64,000 nt of DNA from Haloferax mediterranei ATCC 33500. Lineage in GTDB: Archaea > Halobacteriota > Halobacteria > Halobacteriales > Haloferacaceae. Positions 62,183 through 64,000 of this stretch are shown piece by piece. Made by a program: the position numbers and the translations under genes. Every line of letters starts with the position of its first letter. The stretch's first letter is position 1. Under the pieces are notes generated by a model. It saw only the letters and a list, made by a program, of their open reading frames with translations, was not told the origin of the DNA and made no database searches. The stretch lies in assembly GCF_000306765.2 (NCBI RefSeq), contig NC_017941.2, forward strand, positions 2,666,001 through 2,730,000, written 5' to 3'.

Positions 62183-62230
62183 AACCAGTAGGCACATCAC
62201 TCGACCAACCAGTAGGCACATCACTCGACC
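62183..62230. repeat. Perfect 24-bp tandem duplication
   Basis: Two identical 24-base units of aaccagtaggcacatcactc plus gacc, at 62183-62206 and 62207-62230, just before the next start codon. A copy number difference here would change promoter-to-start spacing. Confidence 0.9.
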
Positions 62231-62240
62231 CTCCGTGAGG

Positions 62241-62567
62241 ATGAACATGGACCGGACCACCGCGTGGGACGTCACATTCCGCATCACCTTCGGCCTGCTC
62301 ATCATCGGCATCGGAAATACTATCGGAGGGTTTGTCGCCAGCGCGACGGGTATCTTTGGCCTCGCGCTCTATCTTCTCATCGCGATTCCAGCGTTGATTT
62401 ACGGGATATTTCACATCGTCCGCGGAGTGGGCGTAATCGTCAAGTCGGGGACGAAAAGCGCGCTCACCGACCTCGGCCTGACGGCTGAGGCCGTCGCCAC
62501 AGATTCGAACGCGACCGGTCGCAGCGGCCCGGAGAACAGCGACACCGACCCCGCGGCCGACGACTAA
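62241..62567 (+). CDS. Small membrane protein
   Basis: About 108 residues from ATG 62241. Two hydrophobic segments (ITFGLLIIGIGNTIGGFVA and GLALYLLIAIPALIYGIF) with a Ser/Asp-rich tail. A GTG 6 nt earlier is in frame. It follows the tandem repeat. Function unknown. Confidence 0.7.
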   Translation: MNMDRTTAWDVTFRITFGLLIIGIGNTIGGFVASATGIFGLALYLLIAIPALIYGIFHIVRGVGVIVKSGTKSALTDLGLTAEAVATDSNATGRSGPENSDTDPAADD

Positions 62568-62576
62568 CCACCGACC

Positions 62577-63932
62577 CTACTCCCACCCGCCGGGCCAGAT
62601 GCCCGCGGCTTTCATTCCCTTCTCGAAGTCCGCTTGTCGGAACGCCGTTGCGAGTTCGTCGTCATCGAGTCCCGGAATCTCGTCGTTCGCGGCTGCCGTT
62701 GCGAGTTCACGCACGAGGAGCGCTGCTAACATCGCATGTTCGCGGATGTTCCTGTCGTCTACCTTGTCGCGCGTGTCCGCGTGGGTGTGTCCCCACCCTC
62801 GTCCGCGCTCGCCGCTGTCGCTGTGGAGTTGGAGCGCGGGGATTCCGGCGCGGACGAACGGCCACTGGTCGCTGAAAGGGTGCGGCGTTTCGTCCACGCG
62901 AATCGGGTGTCTCGTCTCGTCCGCGACGCGGCTCGCCACCTCGGCCGTCGCCTCGGAAGTGTGCGTCATCGCCACGAGGTCGCGGAACCGTCCCGCACCG
63001 TCGACGTTGACGACCGTGGCGACGCGGTCGAGGTCGAGGCGATTCACGAGGTGTTCCGCGCCGGTCAGTCCGAGTTCTTCGGCCCCGACGCCGACCACGC
63101 GGACGCCGAGGTCGAGGTCCATCGCCGCGAGAAGTCGGACCGCGGTGGCGACAGTGGTGATACCGCACCCGTTGTCGAGCGCGCCCTCGGCGATATCGTG
63201 GGCGTCGAAGTGCGCACAGAAGACGACTTCGCGCTCCGTGTCGGGACCGACGTGACCCTCGACGTTCCTACTTTCGCCGGGTTCCGTGGCGGCATCGACC
63301 GTTAATCGAGCCGTCCCATCTCGGCTCGCGTACTCGGCCAACCACGACCCCGTCTCCTTGCTCACACCAACCGCGGGGGCGAGAGCTTCCTCGTCGTACC
63401 GCAGTGCACCGGTCGGTGGCAGTTGCCCGGGAATGTGATTGACGAAGACGAATCCGACCGCACCCGACTCGATAGCGTAGTTGAACTTCTCTATCCGATG
63501 GATAAAGCGCCCTCCGCTGGGCGTGGTCGTACTGGCGACGGCGATAGCACCGTTCACGTCGTGCTCGTCAATTTCCGACGGCGTACCATAGCCTACGTCG
63601 ACGAGCGGGCCGGAGACATCCGCTGCGGGAGCGTAGGGGAGCGCAATCGCTTCGAAAGACCGCTCGTCGGGGGCAGTGAGTTCGAGCGTCGTCTGCCCGC
63701 GCGACCAGTGAGCCATCTCGAAGGTATCGAATTCGACGTGCTGAGCGCCAGCGTCGACGAAGGCGTCGGCGACGAGCGAACTCGCACGGCGGTCACCTTC
63801 CCCGCCAGCCATCCGGTTACCCACTGCGGTCAGTTGTGTGAGGAACTCCCACGGGCGGTCGTCGGTCCACGTGCGAGCGAACACGTCGCGGGCGTCGGGT
63901 GACAGGTCGTCCATGTTCCATCCACTCGCCAT
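62577..63932 (-). CDS. M28-family zinc metallopeptidase with PA domain
   Basis: 451 residues. The zinc ligands H and D of VFCAHFDAHDIAEGALDNGCG, E of VGVGAEELGLTGAEHL, D of VVNVDGAG and H of WGHTHADT are visible. The PA-like lid from about residue 100 (SEIDEHDVNGAIAVASTTT) interrupts the catalytic domain. It is an aminopeptidase-type enzyme; no signal peptide, so intracellular. Convergent with the small membrane gene. Confidence 0.9.
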   Translation of the reverse strand: MASGWNMDDLSPDARDVFARTWTDDRPWEFLTQLTAVGNRMAGGEGDRRASSLVADAFVDAGAQHVEFDTFEMAHWSRGQTTLELTAPDERSFEAIALPYAPAADVSGPLVDVGYGTPSEIDEHDVNGAIAVASTTTPSGGRFIHRIEKFNYAIESGAVGFVFVNHIPGQLPPTGALRYDEEALAPAVGVSKETGSWLAEYASRDGTARLTVDAATEPGESRNVEGHVGPDTEREVVFCAHFDAHDIAEGALDNGCGITTVATAVRLLAAMDLDLGVRVVGVGAEELGLTGAEHLVNRLDLDRVATVVNVDGAGRFRDLVAMTHTSEATAEVASRVADETRHPIRVDETPHPFSDQWPFVRAGIPALQLHSDSGERGRGWGHTHADTRDKVDDRNIREHAMLAALLVRELATAAANDEIPGLDDDELATAFRQADFEKGMKAAGIWPGGWE

Positions 63933-64000
63933 CGGTCAAAGTGGTTTGTGACGGTTTGGCCACGCTATCGATTAAAAAGGTTGCCCACAACATCTAACTA
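63933..64000. other. Intergenic promoter of the M28 peptidase gene
   Basis: Minus-strand upstream sequence of the peptidase gene with A/T-rich attaaaaagg around 63973-63982, a likely TATA element; the next gene is beyond the window. Confidence 0.35.

Overview
The window is haloarchaeal chromosome, most probably Haloferax. Coding regions are GC-rich with a strong bias to acidic proteins, many genes have a TATA-like box 24-34 nt before the start codon (leaderless transcripts), and secreted proteins carry Tat or lipobox signals. One sign points to the genus: a PitA-type protein at 42659-44194 in which a chlorite-dismutase domain and an ABM domain are joined by a long His-rich linker, as known for Haloferax volcanii. 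The MobB-MoaE fusion at 51061 is also of the Haloferax type.

Layout. 1-1813 is the 5' part of an assimilatory nitrate reductase gene that runs off the window. 2179-9299 holds an AAA ATPase with a His-rich tail, lipoproteins, an MBL hydrolase and an orphan peptide-type binding protein. 9588-15664 is an informational block: aIF2-gamma, a PIN protein, Rpo7, Spt4, dephospho-CoA kinase, S24e, the Kae1-Bud32 KEOPS fusion and an XTP/dITP pyrophosphatase. 17133-19735 is a tungstate/molybdate-type ABC importer (tupABC). 20015-26204 contains TrkA-like, membrane, MFS, Nudix-like, lipoprotein and GNAT genes.

About 26.5-32.0 kb is an accessory zone. It has a beta-helix protein with a small Tat-signal partner, a frameshifted small membrane-protein gene, an intact tRNA-Thr(GGT) and a compact integrated element. 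A tyrosine recombinase and one AT-rich HEPN-like gene lie between two 47-bp copies of the 5' part of the tRNA-Thr gene. This two-gene unit is the best candidate for an undescribed system. A second repeat-rich tRNA locus, tRNA-Gly(CCC) at 34575, is followed by three more copies of its own 3' end.

32.1-64 kb is ordinary core genome: crotonase, NadE, acyltransferase, aldo/keto reductase, PhoX-like phosphatase, PitA, two M50 membrane proteases, a LURP-one-like protein, LysS and PyrH, MobB-MoaE, ThiL, S19e-PDCD5-PP-loop, HisS, UspA, TruA, HAD and M28 peptidase. The intergenic spaces contain several families of short direct and inverted repeats. Several genes touch molybdenum/tungsten use (nasA, tupABC, moaE), although they are not in one operon.
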